This document shows, in pieces, positions 25,352-34,507 of a DNA stretch of 64,000 nt. A program made the translations under genes and the position numbers. The notes below the pieces were generated by a model. The model did not search any database, had not been told where the DNA came from, and saw only the letters and a program-made list of their open reading frames with translations. This DNA is from Micromonospora sp. NBC_01796 (GTDB taxonomy: Bacteria > Actinomycetota > Actinomycetes > Mycobacteriales > Micromonosporaceae), in contig NZ_CP109078.1 of assembly GCF_035917455.1 (NCBI RefSeq), positions 310,001 through 374,000 on the forward strand. Direction: 5' to 3'. The number at the start of each line of letters is the position of its first letter. Position 1 is the stretch's first letter.

Positions 25352-26394
25352 GCGGTCACCACCCGGGCCCGGCGGACCAGCAGGGCCAGCAGCGGAGCGC
25401 CGATCAGGGCGGTGACGATGCCGGCGGGCACCTCACCGGGCGGGGCGATCAGCCGGCCGATGATGTCGGCGGCGAGCAGCAGTGCCGGGCCGAGCAGCAC
25501 CGAGACGGCGAGGGTCCAGCGCTGGTCGACGCCGACCAGCGCGCGGGCAAGGTGCGGCACCGCGAGGCCGACGAAGGCGATCGGCCCGGCGGCGGCGACT
25601 CCGGCGCCGGTGAGCAGCACGGCCGCGGCTCCGCCGCCGATCCGGATCAGTCCAACCCGGTTGCCCAGGCCACGGGCGACGTCGTCGCCGAGGGCGAGTG
25701 CGTCGAGCCCTCGGGTGACCATCGCGGCGAGCAGCAGGCCGGCGATGACAAACGGGGCGACCTGGGCGGCAACGTCGACCCCGCGACCGCCGAGCCCGCC
25801 GACGACCCAGAACCGGTACTCCTCGAAGGTGCGGGCGTCGATGGTGAGCAGGCCGATGGTGACCGCCCCGAGGCTGGCGTCGAGGGCGGCGCCGACCAGG
25901 GCGAGCGTGACCGGGTTCGCACCGTCGCGGGTACGGCTGGCGACGCCGAAGACGAGCAGCCCGGCGAGGAGCGCCCCGACGATGCCGAACCAGACGTACC
26001 CGTTGAGGGTGCCGACGCCGAACACGGAGATGGCGGTGACCACGCCGAGCGACGCGCCCGCGCTGATGCCGAGGATGCGCGGCTCGGCGAGCGGGTTGCG
26101 GGTGAGGGCCTGGAGCAGCACCCCGGCGACGGCGAGGGCCGCGCCGACGGCCAGCCCGAGCACCGTACGGGGGATGCGCAGGTCGTGCACGATGCTGCTG
26201 GCCTCTCCCCCGTCCGGGGCGACCAGCGCGTGCCAGACCTCGGCCGGCGCGAGCGGCTTGCTGCCCAGCGCCAGGCTCGCCAGGACCAGCAGGCCGAGCA
26301 GGATCAGCGCTCCGAGGACGACCGTGATCCGGCTGCGCCCGGACCGACGGGTCGGCGTCACCGCCACCCGCGGTCGTTCCGCGACGTCATGCAC
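25348..26394 (-). CDS. FecCD-family siderophore permease, first gene of the operon
   Basis: A 348-residue permease paralogous to the next gene, with TRNPLAEPRILGISAGASLG and PIAFVGLAVPHLARALVG. GTG start at 26394. An iron box lies only 20 bp upstream, so the whole four-gene operon should be shut off by an iron-loaded DtxR/IdeR-type repressor. Confidence 0.95.
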   Translation of the reverse strand: MHDVAERPRVAVTPTRRSGRSRITVVLGALILLGLLVLASLALGSKPLAPAEVWHALVAPDGGEASSIVHDLRIPRTVLGLAVGAALAVAGVLLQALTRNPLAEPRILGISAGASLGVVTAISVFGVGTLNGYVWFGIVGALLAGLLVFGVASRTRDGANPVTLALVGAALDASLGAVTIGLLTIDARTFEEYRFWVVGGLGGRGVDVAAQVAPFVIAGLLLAAMVTRGLDALALGDDVARGLGNRVGLIRIGGGAAAVLLTGAGVAAAGPIAFVGLAVPHLARALVGVDQRWTLAVSVLLGPALLLAADIIGRLIAPPGEVPAGIVTALIGAPLLALLVRRARVVTA

Positions 26395-26413
26395 CCGCTC
26401 TCACCTCCCCTGC

Positions 26414-26432
26414 TTAGGATCGGCTTACCTTA
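26414..26432 (-). promoter_or_regulatory. DtxR/IdeR-type iron box
   Basis: TTAGGATCGGCTTACCTTA matches the 19-bp consensus TTAGGTTAGGCTAACCTAA at 15 positions. It lies 20 bp upstream of the first permease of the siderophore operon. Confidence 0.85.
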
Positions 26433-26509
26433 GGATCTTGCCGGTCCCCGGCCTAGTGAGAGATGACCGATCTCACCGTCAGCCGCCCCGCGCGCCCTAG
26501 CCTGGAGGC

Positions 26510-26872
26510 ATGCACTTCGAGCACCACACGGTGGTCCTGGTACGTCGCCCGACGGCTCCGCCGGAGCTGCCCGCGGCGGCGCTGCTCCGGCTGTGGGACG
26601 CCCACCGGGCCCACCAGGAGGGGCTGGTCGGGCAGGGGCACGTGATCGCCGCCGGGCCGCTGGTGGGGCCCGACGGCACGGACGCCGGTGAGCTGTGCGT
26701 GTTCGTGGGCGAGCCGGAGCTGGCCGGGCGGCTCTACGACAACGACCCGGCCGTACGCGCCGGTCAGCTCTCGGTCGAGGTGCTGATCTGGGGTACGCCG
26801 CCGGGCAACGTCCGGTTCGCCAACGTGCCGTTGCCGGCCTCGCTGCTCGAGCCCGGTCCGTCGCCGACCTGA
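26510..26872 (+). CDS. YciI-like protein
   Basis: A 120-residue protein of the YCII/ferredoxin-like fold: HHTVVLVRRP at the N-terminus, a His in WDAHRAHQEGLV and the DNDPAVRAGQLSVEVLIW strand. Members are small enzymes or binding proteins with mostly unknown substrates. It is divergent from the siderophore operon and shares its promoter region, so iron control is possible but unproven. Confidence 0.85.
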   Translation: MHFEHHTVVLVRRPTAPPELPAAALLRLWDAHRAHQEGLVGQGHVIAAGPLVGPDGTDAGELCVFVGEPELAGRLYDNDPAVRAGQLSVEVLIWGTPPGNVRFANVPLPASLLEPGPSPT

Positions 26873-26961
26873 CCCGACGCCGACCGTTGACGGTGCCGAC
26901 TTCCGGGCGCCGATGCCCGACTTACCGGATGCCGGTGCGGTCGGTCCGGCAGGCTGGCGGC

Positions 26962-27534
26962 ATGGGGGTCGACATCATCTTCGAGACGCACGCGATGACC
27001 ACCGACGACGAGGCCGGACGGGCAACCGGCTGGCTGCCCGGTGAGCTGTCCGCGGACGGGCGGCGGTGGGCCAGGCAGCTCGGCGAACGCCGCCGGGGCG
27101 ACGGGCTCAATGTGATCTTCTGTTCCGACCTCGATCGGGCGGTGGCCACCGTCGAGCTGGCGTTCCTCGGCGTCCGGATCCCGGTGCACCGGGACACCCG
27201 GCTGCGCGAGTGTGATTTCGGCGACCTCAACGGGGCGCCGCTGACCGAGGTGCTGTCCCGGCAGGCCGAGCACCTCGACCAGCCGTTCCCCAACGGGCAG
27301 GGCTTCCGGCAGGTGGTCGACCAGGCGTACGGCTTCCTGTGCGACCTGGCCGGCGCCTGGGACGGCCGCCGGGTGCTGGTGGTGGCTCATCCGACGAACC
27401 GGTGGGCCCTGGAACACCTGATCAACGGGCGGCCGTTGACGGACCCGGTGGCGGCGCCGGAGCACCGCCCGGAAGGCTGGGCGTACGCGCTGCCGTCGGG
27501 TTGGGCGGGACAGCGGGCGGACGACGGGGGATAA
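26962..27534 (+). CDS. Histidine phosphatase family protein, variant active site
   Basis: A 190-residue phosphoglycerate-mutase-like protein. The second active-site His is in VVAHPTNRW and the Arg in FCSDLDRAVATV. The first motif is usually Arg-His-Gly; here the strand ends FETHAMTTDDEA, keeping the His but replacing the preceding Arg with Thr, a feature of an actinobacterial subfamily annotated as broad-specificity phosphatase. Substrate unknown. It precedes hrpA by 43 bp. Confidence 0.85.
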   Translation: MGVDIIFETHAMTTDDEAGRATGWLPGELSADGRRWARQLGERRRGDGLNVIFCSDLDRAVATVELAFLGVRIPVHRDTRLRECDFGDLNGAPLTEVLSRQAEHLDQPFPNGQGFRQVVDQAYGFLCDLAGAWDGRRVLVVAHPTNRWALEHLINGRPLTDPVAAPEHRPEGWAYALPSGWAGQRADDGG

Positions 27535-27577
27535 CCAGGAGCACTCGTCGGCGACGCTGCCTATCCTTGGCAGCGAC

Positions 27578-30500
27578 ATGCAGACACCATCCGCCCGCGC
27601 GCTGCCCGACCCGATCCGCGAGGTGCAGGCCAGCCTGCCCGAACTGATCTTCCGCGACCAACGCCGGCTCCAGCGCCGGCTGGACGGCGTACGCCGGATC
27701 CGGGACCCGCTCAAGCGGGAGCTGGCCGGCGAGGAACTCGTCGCGGAGCTGGCCGGGGCGCAGGAGCGGCTGGCCCGACGGCGGGCCGCCGTACCGGTCA
27801 TCACGTACCCGGCCGGGCTGCCGGTGAGCGAGAAGCGCGAGGACATCGCGGCGGCGATCCGGGACCACCAGGTGGTGATCGTCGCGGGCGAGACCGGCTC
27901 CGGCAAGACCACCCAGATCCCGAAGATCTGCCTGGAGCTGGGGCGCGGCGTACAGGGGTTGATCGGGCACACCCAGCCGCGCCGGCTGGCGGCCCGTACG
28001 GTGGCCGACCGGATCGCCGAGGAACTCGGCACCGAGCTGGGCGGCACGGTCGGTTACAAGGTGCGTTTCACCGACCAGGTGAGCGACCGGAGCCTGATCA
28101 AGCTGATGACCGACGGCATCCTGCTGGCCGAGTTGCAGCAGGACCGGATGCTGCACCAGTACGACACGCTGATCATCGACGAGGCGCACGAGCGCAGCCT
28201 CAACATCGACTTCATCCTCGGTTACCTCCGGCAGCTCCTCCCCCGCCGACCCGACCTGAAGGTGATCATCACCTCTGCCACCATCGACCCGCACCGCTTC
28301 GCCCGGCACTTCGGCGGCCTGACGGGCGCCGCCGGCACCGGGAGCGGGGACGGTAGCGGGGACGGGCACAGCAGCGGGGACGGCGACGGCAGCGGCGGGC
28401 CGCCGGTGGTGGAGGTGTCCGGTCGGACGTACCCGGTCGAGGTCCGTTACCGGCCGCTGGTCGAGGTCACCGAGGAGACCGAGGACGGCGACAACGTACG
28501 CGACCAGGTCCAGGCGATCGGGGACGCGGTCGAGGAGCTGGCCGCCGAGGGGCCGGGCGACATCCTGGTCTTCCTCAGCGGTGAGCGGGAGATCCGGGAC
28601 ACCGCCGACGCGTTGAGCCGGCTGGTCCAGGGCAAGCCCCGGCTGCGCGGCACCGAGATCCTGCCGCTCTACGCCCGGCTGTCCACCGCCGAGCAGCACC
28701 GGGTCTTCCAGTCGCATTCGAACCGCCGGGTGGTGCTCGCGACCAACGTCGCCGAGACCTCGCTGACGGTCCCCGGCATCAAGTACGTGATCGACCCCGG
28801 TACGGCCAGGATCTCCCGCTACAGCCACCGACTCAAGGTGCAGCGGTTGCCGATCGAGGCGGTGTCGCAGGCGTCGGCGAACCAGCGCAAGGGTCGCTGT
28901 GGGCGTACCTCCGACGGGATCTGTATCCGGCTCTACGACGAGTCGGACTTCCTCAGCCGGCCCGAGTTCACCGAGCCGGAGATCCTGCGGACGAACCTCG
29001 CCTCGGTCATCCTCCAGATGACCGCGATCGGGCTCGGTGACATCGCCGCGTTCCCGTTCATCGACCCGCCGGACCGGCGCAACATCGCCGACGGGGTGAA
29101 CCTGCTGCACGAGTTGGGCGCCCTGGACCCCGCCCAGACCGACCTGAACCGCCGGCTCACCCCGCTCGGCCGCAAGCTGGCCCAGCTCCCGGTCGACCCA
29201 CGGTTGGCCAGGATGGTGCTGGAGGGCGAGACCAACGGCTGCGCCGAGGACGTGATGGTGATCGCCGCCGCGCTCTCCATCCAGGACCCTCGGGAACGGC
29301 CGGTCGAGAAGCAGGCCCAGGCCGACCAGTCGCACGCCCGCTTCGCCGACCCGGAGTCGGACTTCATCACCCTGCTCAACCTCTGGCGGTACCTGCGCGA
29401 ACAGCAGCAGGAGCTGTCCTCCAGCGCGTTCCGCCGGATGTGCCGGGCCGAGTTCCTCAACTACCTCCGGGTACGCGAGTGGCAGGACATCTTCAGCCAG
29501 CTCCGCCAGGTCACCCGTACGCTCGACGGCGGCAACCCGCGCGGCCAGCGACCGGGCCGCGACCGCCGGGGTCGGGGCGACGCCGAACCGGCCGCGACGA
29601 CACGAGGCCAGGTCGAGCCGGCGCCGGACGGGGACGGCACCGAGGTCACCGTCGACCCCCGGCGGATCCACCAGTCGCTGCTGGCCGGTCTCCTCTCCCA
29701 CGTCGGGGTCAAGGACCTCCAGGGTTCGGCGAAGGGTGCGCCGGCCGGGTCCGGCGGCGGCGGGCGCGGCAGCGAGTATCTCGGCGCCCGGGGCGCGAAG
29801 TTCGCCATCTTCCCCGGCTCCGCGCTGGCCCGCCGTCCCCCGCTCTGGGTGATGGCGGCGGAGCTCGTGGAGACGTCCCGGCTCTGGGGTCGGGTCGCGG
29901 CCAAGGTGGAACCGGAGTGGGTCGAGGCGCTGGCCCAGCACCTGGTGAAACGCACCTACAGCGAGCCGCACTGGGAGAAGAAGCAGGCCTCGGTGGTGGC
30001 CCAGGAGAAGGTCACCCTGTACGGCGTCCCGCTGGTCACCAACCGGAAGGTGAACTTCGGTCGGATCGACCCGGAGCTGTCCCGCGAACTGTTCATCCGG
30101 CACGCCCTGGTGGAGGGCGACTGGCAGACCCCGCACCGATTCTTCCAGGCCAACCGGGAGTTGCTCGACGAGGTCGAGGAGTTGGAGAACCGGGTCCGGC
30201 GACGGGACATCCTGGTCGACGACGAGACCCTGTTCGACTTCTACCAGCAGCGCATCCCGGCCGAGGTGGTCTCCGGCCGGCACTTCGACACCTGGTGGAA
30301 GCGGACCCGGCGGGAGCAGCCCGAGCTGCTCACCTTCGACCGGAACATGCTGATCAACAGCGGTCGCGGCGGGGTCGAGGAGGCGGACTACCCGGACGAG
30401 TGGCACTCCGGCGGGCTGGCGCTGCCGCTGACGTACCGGTTCGAACCGGGGACGAACGCCGACGGGGTCACCGTCGACATTCCGCTGCCGATGCTGAACC

Positions 30501-31750
30501 AGGTGCCGGCGGAGAGCTTCGACTGGCAGGTGCCGGGGCTGCGGGAGGAGGTGGTGATCGCGCTGATCCGGTCGCTGCCGAAGGCCGTACGCCGTAACTT
30601 CGTCCCGGTGCCCGACTATGCGCGGGCCGTGCTCGCCGCGATCAAACCCGGAGCGGAGCCCCTGGTCGACGCGCTCACCCGCGAGCTTCGCCGGATGACC
30701 GGGGTGACCGTCCCCCGGGAGTCGTGGGACCTGGAGAAGCTGCCCGCGCACCTGCGCCTCAACTTCCGGGTGTTGGACGACGAGAACAAGGCGGTCGCGC
30801 AGGGCCGGGACCTGACCGCGCTGCAACGGCAGCTCAAGACCGAGGTACGCCAGACCGTCGCCGCAGCCGCGCCGGAACTCGAACGGCACGGTCTGCGGGA
30901 GTGGAGCATCGGCACCCTGCCCCGCACGATCGAGCAGGTCCGGGCCGGTTACCGGGTGACCGCCCATCCGGCGCTGGTGGACGAGGGCGAAACCGTCGGC
31001 GTACGGGTCTTCGACTCCGCGACCGAGGCGCAGCAGGCGATGTGGGCGGGCACCCGTCGGCTGTTACGGCTCACCGTCGCGTCCCCGGTGAAGTTCCTCC
31101 AGGGGCGGCTGAGCAACGAGGCGAAGCTGGCGCTGAGCCGCAACCCGCACCGCAACGTACTGGACCTGCTCGACGACGCGTCCGGCGCGGCGATCGACAA
31201 GCTGATCGCGGACGCGGGCGGGCCGGCGTGGGACGCCGAGGGCTTCGCCGCGCTGCGCGACAAGGTCCGCGCCGACCTGGTCGACACCGTGGTCGAGGTG
31301 GTCGGCCGGGTCCAGCGGGTGTTGAGTGCGGCGTACGCGGTGGAGCAGCGCCTGGGTCGGACCACGAGCCTGACCCTGGTGGCGGCACTGGCCGACATCC
31401 GGGCACAGCTCTCCGCCCTGGTGCACCGGGGTTTCGTCACCGAGACCGGGTACGCCCGCCTGGCCGACCTGCCCCGCTACCTCACCGCGATCGAGCGGCG
31501 ACTCGACCGGCTGCCACAGGACCCGGTACGCGACCGCAACCAGCTCGCCCGGATCACCCAGGTCCAGCAGGAGTACGACCAGATGCTGGCGAACCTGCCC
31601 CCGGCCCGCCGGAACGACGACGCCGTACGGCAGATCCGGTGGCTGATCGAGGAGTTGCGGGTGAACGTGTTCGCCCAGGCTCTCGGCACCCCGTACCCGG
31701 TTTCGGAGCAGCGGATCTACCGGGCGATGGACCTGGCCGAGGGGCGCTGA
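27578..31750 (+). CDS. hrpA: ATP-dependent RNA helicase HrpA
   Basis: A 1,390-residue DEAH-box helicase. Motif I GETGSGKTTQIPK, motif II DEAHERSLN, motif III SATID and the DEAH winged-helix/HA2 and DUF3418 regions are all recognisable along the length. It remodels RNA or messenger-ribosome complexes in the cytoplasm. Two low-complexity inserts are unusual: a Gly/Asp/Ser run at about residues 248-274 inside the helicase core, and an Arg/Gly/Ala-rich stretch near 648-690. Length is slightly above the family norm because of these. Confidence 0.96.
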   Translation: MQTPSARALPDPIREVQASLPELIFRDQRRLQRRLDGVRRIRDPLKRELAGEELVAELAGAQERLARRRAAVPVITYPAGLPVSEKREDIAAAIRDHQVVIVAGETGSGKTTQIPKICLELGRGVQGLIGHTQPRRLAARTVADRIAEELGTELGGTVGYKVRFTDQVSDRSLIKLMTDGILLAELQQDRMLHQYDTLIIDEAHERSLNIDFILGYLRQLLPRRPDLKVIITSATIDPHRFARHFGGLTGAAGTGSGDGSGDGHSSGDGDGSGGPPVVEVSGRTYPVEVRYRPLVEVTEETEDGDNVRDQVQAIGDAVEELAAEGPGDILVFLSGEREIRDTADALSRLVQGKPRLRGTEILPLYARLSTAEQHRVFQSHSNRRVVLATNVAETSLTVPGIKYVIDPGTARISRYSHRLKVQRLPIEAVSQASANQRKGRCGRTSDGICIRLYDESDFLSRPEFTEPEILRTNLASVILQMTAIGLGDIAAFPFIDPPDRRNIADGVNLLHELGALDPAQTDLNRRLTPLGRKLAQLPVDPRLARMVLEGETNGCAEDVMVIAAALSIQDPRERPVEKQAQADQSHARFADPESDFITLLNLWRYLREQQQELSSSAFRRMCRAEFLNYLRVREWQDIFSQLRQVTRTLDGGNPRGQRPGRDRRGRGDAEPAATTRGQVEPAPDGDGTEVTVDPRRIHQSLLAGLLSHVGVKDLQGSAKGAPAGSGGGGRGSEYLGARGAKFAIFPGSALARRPPLWVMAAELVETSRLWGRVAAKVEPEWVEALAQHLVKRTYSEPHWEKKQASVVAQEKVTLYGVPLVTNRKVNFGRIDPELSRELFIRHALVEGDWQTPHRFFQANRELLDEVEELENRVRRRDILVDDETLFDFYQQRIPAEVVSGRHFDTWWKRTRREQPELLTFDRNMLINSGRGGVEEADYPDEWHSGGLALPLTYRFEPGTNADGVTVDIPLPMLNQVPAESFDWQVPGLREEVVIALIRSLPKAVRRNFVPVPDYARAVLAAIKPGAEPLVDALTRELRRMTGVTVPRESWDLEKLPAHLRLNFRVLDDENKAVAQGRDLTALQRQLKTEVRQTVAAAAPELERHGLREWSIGTLPRTIEQVRAGYRVTAHPALVDEGETVGVRVFDSATEAQQAMWAGTRRLLRLTVASPVKFLQGRLSNEAKLALSRNPHRNVLDLLDDASGAAIDKLIADAGGPAWDAEGFAALRDKVRADLVDTVVEVVGRVQRVLSAAYAVEQRLGRTTSLTLVAALADIRAQLSALVHRGFVTETGYARLADLPRYLTAIERRLDRLPQDPVRDRNQLARITQVQQEYDQMLANLPPARRNDDAVRQIRWLIEELRVNVFAQALGTPYPVSEQRIYRAMDLAEGR

Positions 31751-31773
31751 CGGCGCTTTCGTCGGGCCGTGGC

Positions 31774-32064
31774 TCAGGCCATCGTGAAGGTCTGGCAGTC
31801 GGCGGCGTCGAGTCCCGGTGCGACCGTGATCGCCGAGGCGTGACACTCGAGGCCCTGGTTGTGTTGGCACTCGGTCCGCTTGCACGCGCCGACCTGCGCG
31901 CTCGCCTCGTCGGTGCCGCCCTTGTCCGTGCTGTCGATGAACGTGTCGCACTGGGAGTTGCCGAGGCCGATCGTGATCGCGAAGGCGTGGCATCCGTCGT
32001 GGTTGTAGCCGCAGTCGCTGACCGAACAGTCCTGTACGCGCGGCATTTCCAACATCTGGGTCAT
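31774..32064 (-). CDS. Double DUF1540 protein
   Basis: A 96-residue protein with two copies of a cysteine motif: CSVSDCGYNHDGCHAFAITI...CDTF and CKRTECQHNQGLECHASAIT...CQTF. DUF1540 domains are small predicted metal-binding modules of unknown function. Start supported by AGGGAGAGGA before the ATG at 32064. It converges with hrpA and precedes nothing else on its strand. Confidence 0.9.
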   Translation of the reverse strand: MTQMLEMPRVQDCSVSDCGYNHDGCHAFAITIGLGNSQCDTFIDSTDKGGTDEASAQVGACKRTECQHNQGLECHASAITVAPGLDAADCQTFTMA

Positions 32065-32163
32065 GGTTTTTCCTCTCCCTATTTCCCCACACGTTAGAGC
32101 CGCCCACTGCGCGAGGCAGCCGGTTCGGCGAATCAAACGCTCGACCTATTCCGGGCACCCCTA

Positions 32164-33213
32164 TTAATAAGGCTTGCCTTTCCTTATGCCGAAAAGAGCG
32201 GCTTCGGGCGGCGGCGCGGTGCTCTCCCGGCGGATCAGTTCGGCCGGTACCTGTTCGGCGTGGTTCGGCTCCGGGGGTTGCAGGGCGAGGGTCATGGCGC
32301 GGGCGCCCATGTCGGCGAGGGGGAGGCGGACGGTGGTGAGGGTGGGGGTGACGTCGCGGGCGATGGGCATGTCGTCGAAGCCGGTGATGCTGATGTCGTG
32401 GGGGACTTTGATGCCTCGGGTGCGTAGGAGGGCGAGGGCGCCGATGGCCATGGTGTCGTTGAGGGCGGCGATGGCGGTGAGGTGGGGTTGGGTGTCGAGG
32501 AGGTGGGCGGTGGCGGTGGCGCCGCCGGTGCGGTCGAAGTCGGCGTAGGCGATGTTGCGGGTGGGGAGTTTGTGGCCGTGGTCGCGGGCGGCGTGGCGGA
32601 GGCCGGTGAGGCGGTCGGTGGTGGTGGTGAGGTGTTTGGGGCCGGCGATGACGCCGAGGTGGGTGTGGCCGAGTGCGTAGAGTTCGGTGCCGATGAGGTA
32701 GCCGCCGGTTTCGTTGGCGGGGATGACGGCGTGGCCGGTGTGTTCGTGGCGGCCGATGACGGCGATGTGTCCGCCGGTGGCTTGGTAGACGCGGAGTTTG
32801 GCGTCGAGGGTGTTGGTGAAGGTTTCGTTGTGGTGGCCGCTGCCGGCGAGGATGATGGCGGCGGCTTGGTGGGCGCGGAGGAGTTCGACGTATTCGAGTT
32901 CTTTGTCGGGGTCGCGGTAGGTGTTGCAGATGATGACGAGTCGGCCGTGTTCGGTGGCGACGCGTTGGAGTCCGCGGGTGATTTCGGCGAAGTAGGGGTC
33001 GGAGACGTCGTGGACGATGACGCCGACGGCGGAGCGGTGGTTGCGGGCGAGTAGTTGGGCGTGCGCGTTCGGGACGTACTGGAGTTCCTCGACCGCGGCC
33101 AGCACCCGGTCGCGCAGTTCGGGGGCGACCCTGCGGGAACTGCGGCTGACGATCCGGGACACGGTCGCCGGAGACACCCCGGCGAGCCGGGCCACGTCGG
33201 CGAGTGTGGTCAT
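32164..33213 (-). CDS. LacI-family transcriptional regulator
   Basis: A 349-residue repressor: N-terminal helix-turn-helix TTLADVARLAGVSPATVSRIVS, hinge, then a periplasmic-binding-like sensor (VGVIVHDVSDPYF, AIAALNDTMAIGALALL). It should bind a sugar-type effector and a palindromic operator. The DNA of residues roughly 50-305 has extreme strand bias compared with the ends of the gene. It is divergent from the cupin gene, which it probably controls together with itself. Confidence 0.95.
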   Translation of the reverse strand: MTTLADVARLAGVSPATVSRIVSRSSRRVAPELRDRVLAAVEELQYVPNAHAQLLARNHRSAVGVIVHDVSDPYFAEITRGLQRVATEHGRLVIICNTYRDPDKELEYVELLRAHQAAAIILAGSGHHNETFTNTLDAKLRVYQATGGHIAVIGRHEHTGHAVIPANETGGYLIGTELYALGHTHLGVIAGPKHLTTTTDRLTGLRHAARDHGHKLPTRNIAYADFDRTGGATATAHLLDTQPHLTAIAALNDTMAIGALALLRTRGIKVPHDISITGFDDMPIARDVTPTLTTVRLPLADMGARAMTLALQPPEPNHAEQVPAELIRRESTAPPPEAALFGIRKGKPY

Positions 33214-33250
33214 CGGCGGCCTCCGTCCGGACCAGCCCCGGCACGCGTAC

Positions 33251-33270
33251 GCGTTGACGCTCGTCAACGC
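33251..33270. promoter_or_regulatory. Palindromic operator in the lacI-cupin intergenic region
   Basis: GCGTTGACGCTCGTCAACGC has perfect 9-bp arms around CT. It lies 38 bp upstream of the LacI-family start and 58 bp from the cupin start, a natural place for autoregulation. Confidence 0.6.
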
Positions 33271-33296
33271 CGGAGACTAGCGTCAGACGGGCCGCA

Positions 33297-33310
33297 GGAA
33301 AACCCTTTCC
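33297..33310 (+). promoter_or_regulatory. LacI-type half-palindrome GGAAA-N4-TTTCC
   Basis: GGAAAACCCTTTCC lies 17 bp upstream of the cupin ATG and matches the perfect palindrome at 39617-39630 in 12 of 14 positions. Confidence 0.5.
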
Positions 33311-33327
33311 CATGAACGGTGGTCCCC

Positions 33328-34065
33328 ATGACCGGCCAGCCCGCCACGTATCCCCTGCCCCTGCCCGGTGGAGTCGGTGTCTCCCGGCTGTGCGTGTACG
33401 ACACCGTCGCACCGGACGGCGCGGTCGGCGGTACGCCACACCTGCACCTGTGCTGCGCCGAGGCGTACGTGGTGGCGGCAGGTACGGGACTCGTGCAGAC
33501 CCTGACCCTGGACGGGTACGCCGAGACGCCGCTGCGTCCGGGTGCGGTGGTCTGGTTCGCCCCGGGGACGATCCACCGCCTGGTCAACCACGGCGGGCTG
33601 GAGATCGTCGTGCTGATGCAGAACAGCGGGCTGCCGGAGGCCGGGGACGCCGTACTGACCCTGCCCCCGGAGGTGCTCGCCGACCCGGCCCGGTACGCCG
33701 CCGCCGTGGCCCTGCCCGGAGGCGGTGCGCCCGGTGGTGACCCGGCTGCCGCGTACCGCCGCCGTGACCTGGCGGTGCGCGGCTTCGAGGCGCTCCGCGA
33801 CAGCGCGACCGGCGGCGACCTCGCGCCCCTGCGGGAGTTCCACGCCGCCGCGATCCGGCTGGTCCAGCCGCAGCTCGACGCCTGGCGGGGGCGCTGGCGC
33901 GACGGTGCGTTGCGGGCGGCCGAGCAGACCGGTCGGCAGTTGGACTCGCTCGTCCGGGGTGAGGCGCCGCACCTGGCGGAGGCCGCCGTGTACGCGTTCG
34001 CCGAGCCGCGCGAGCAGGGGCGCCAGGGCATGTGCGGGCTGTTGAACACGTACCCGGTGCACTGA
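33328..34065 (+). CDS. Cupin-domain protein
   Basis: A 245-residue protein with an N-terminal cupin barrel: GTPHLHLCCAEAYVV carries the metal-binding His residues and PGAVVWFAPGTIHRLVN the second motif. The C-terminal 130 residues are helical and unassigned. It is divergent from the LacI regulator, so it probably acts on a sugar or sugar acid sensed by that regulator; this is inference. Start chosen at ATG 33328; GTG 33319 in frame is possible. Confidence 0.85.
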   Translation: MTGQPATYPLPLPGGVGVSRLCVYDTVAPDGAVGGTPHLHLCCAEAYVVAAGTGLVQTLTLDGYAETPLRPGAVVWFAPGTIHRLVNHGGLEIVVLMQNSGLPEAGDAVLTLPPEVLADPARYAAAVALPGGGAPGGDPAAAYRRRDLAVRGFEALRDSATGGDLAPLREFHAAAIRLVQPQLDAWRGRWRDGALRAAEQTGRQLDSLVRGEAPHLAEAAVYAFAEPREQGRQGMCGLLNTYPVH

Positions 34066-34071
34066 GTCGGG

Positions 34072-34118
34072 GTGTGGTTCCCACCCCGCTCTTGCCGGGG
34101 AGCGGGGTGGGAACACAC
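34072..34118. terminator. Hairpin between cupin and convergent gene
   Basis: TTCCCACCCCGCTC (34078-34091) and GAGCGGGGTGGGAA (34100-34113) are exact complements, extended by GTGTG/CACAC after a one-base bulge. It serves both convergent genes. Confidence 0.85.
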
Positions 34119-34121
34119 GTC

Positions 34122-34427
34122 TCAGGCGGATCGTCGCCGACGACCGGAGGGCGGGTCGGGAATCCAGCCGAAGAAGCGGGTATCCAGCTGCCTCGTCGAC
34201 AGCTCGGGCAGTTGCACCGCCGCCCGGTCCTGGAAGTGGCGCAGGTAGATGCGCAGTTTCACCGGCTCCCGCCGGTAGAGCACCAGTAGGCGCCGTCGGA
34301 TGACCGGGCAGGGCCATTCCCTGCGGCAGTCCACGCAGCGCCACCGCTCGTCGTTCCGGTGTACGGCGGTCAGGTCGTCACTCTCGCCGCAGGTGTGGGT
34401 AACGTCCACAGTCGACGGACTCGTCAT
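34122..34427 (-). CDS. Small Cys-containing protein with CxxC-WPCP motif
   Basis: A 101-residue protein with RWRCVDCRREWPCPVIRR in the middle and an Arg-rich C-terminus. The spaced cysteines with WPCP recur in another small protein of this window at 52915-53199 (PLWICRIDAYPWPCADAR), so the two probably belong to one actinobacterial family of unknown function. It converges with the cupin gene. Confidence 0.7.
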   Translation of the reverse strand: MTSPSTVDVTHTCGESDDLTAVHRNDERWRCVDCRREWPCPVIRRRLLVLYRREPVKLRIYLRHFQDRAAVQLPELSTRQLDTRFFGWIPDPPSGRRRRSA

Positions 34428-34507
34428 CCACTGTCACCTCCCGATGCCCATATCAACATCGGGACGGGGGCGGGCGACGCACCCGAGGTGCGTCGCCCAC
34501 AACGGAA

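Noticed and set aside
24371-26500. Open frame of 709 codons antisense to the FecCD permeases
   Set aside because: Composition is typical of antisense to membrane-protein genes, and no start with a ribosome-binding site was seen.
27422-30967. Open frame of 1,181 codons antisense to hrpA
   Set aside because: It is a frame shadow of hrpA, dominated by Gly, Arg, Val and Gln, and lacks recognisable domains.
32164-32190. Iron-box-like sequence near AATAAGGCTTGCCTTT
   Set aside because: It lies inside the 3' end of the LacI-family coding sequence and matches the consensus poorly.
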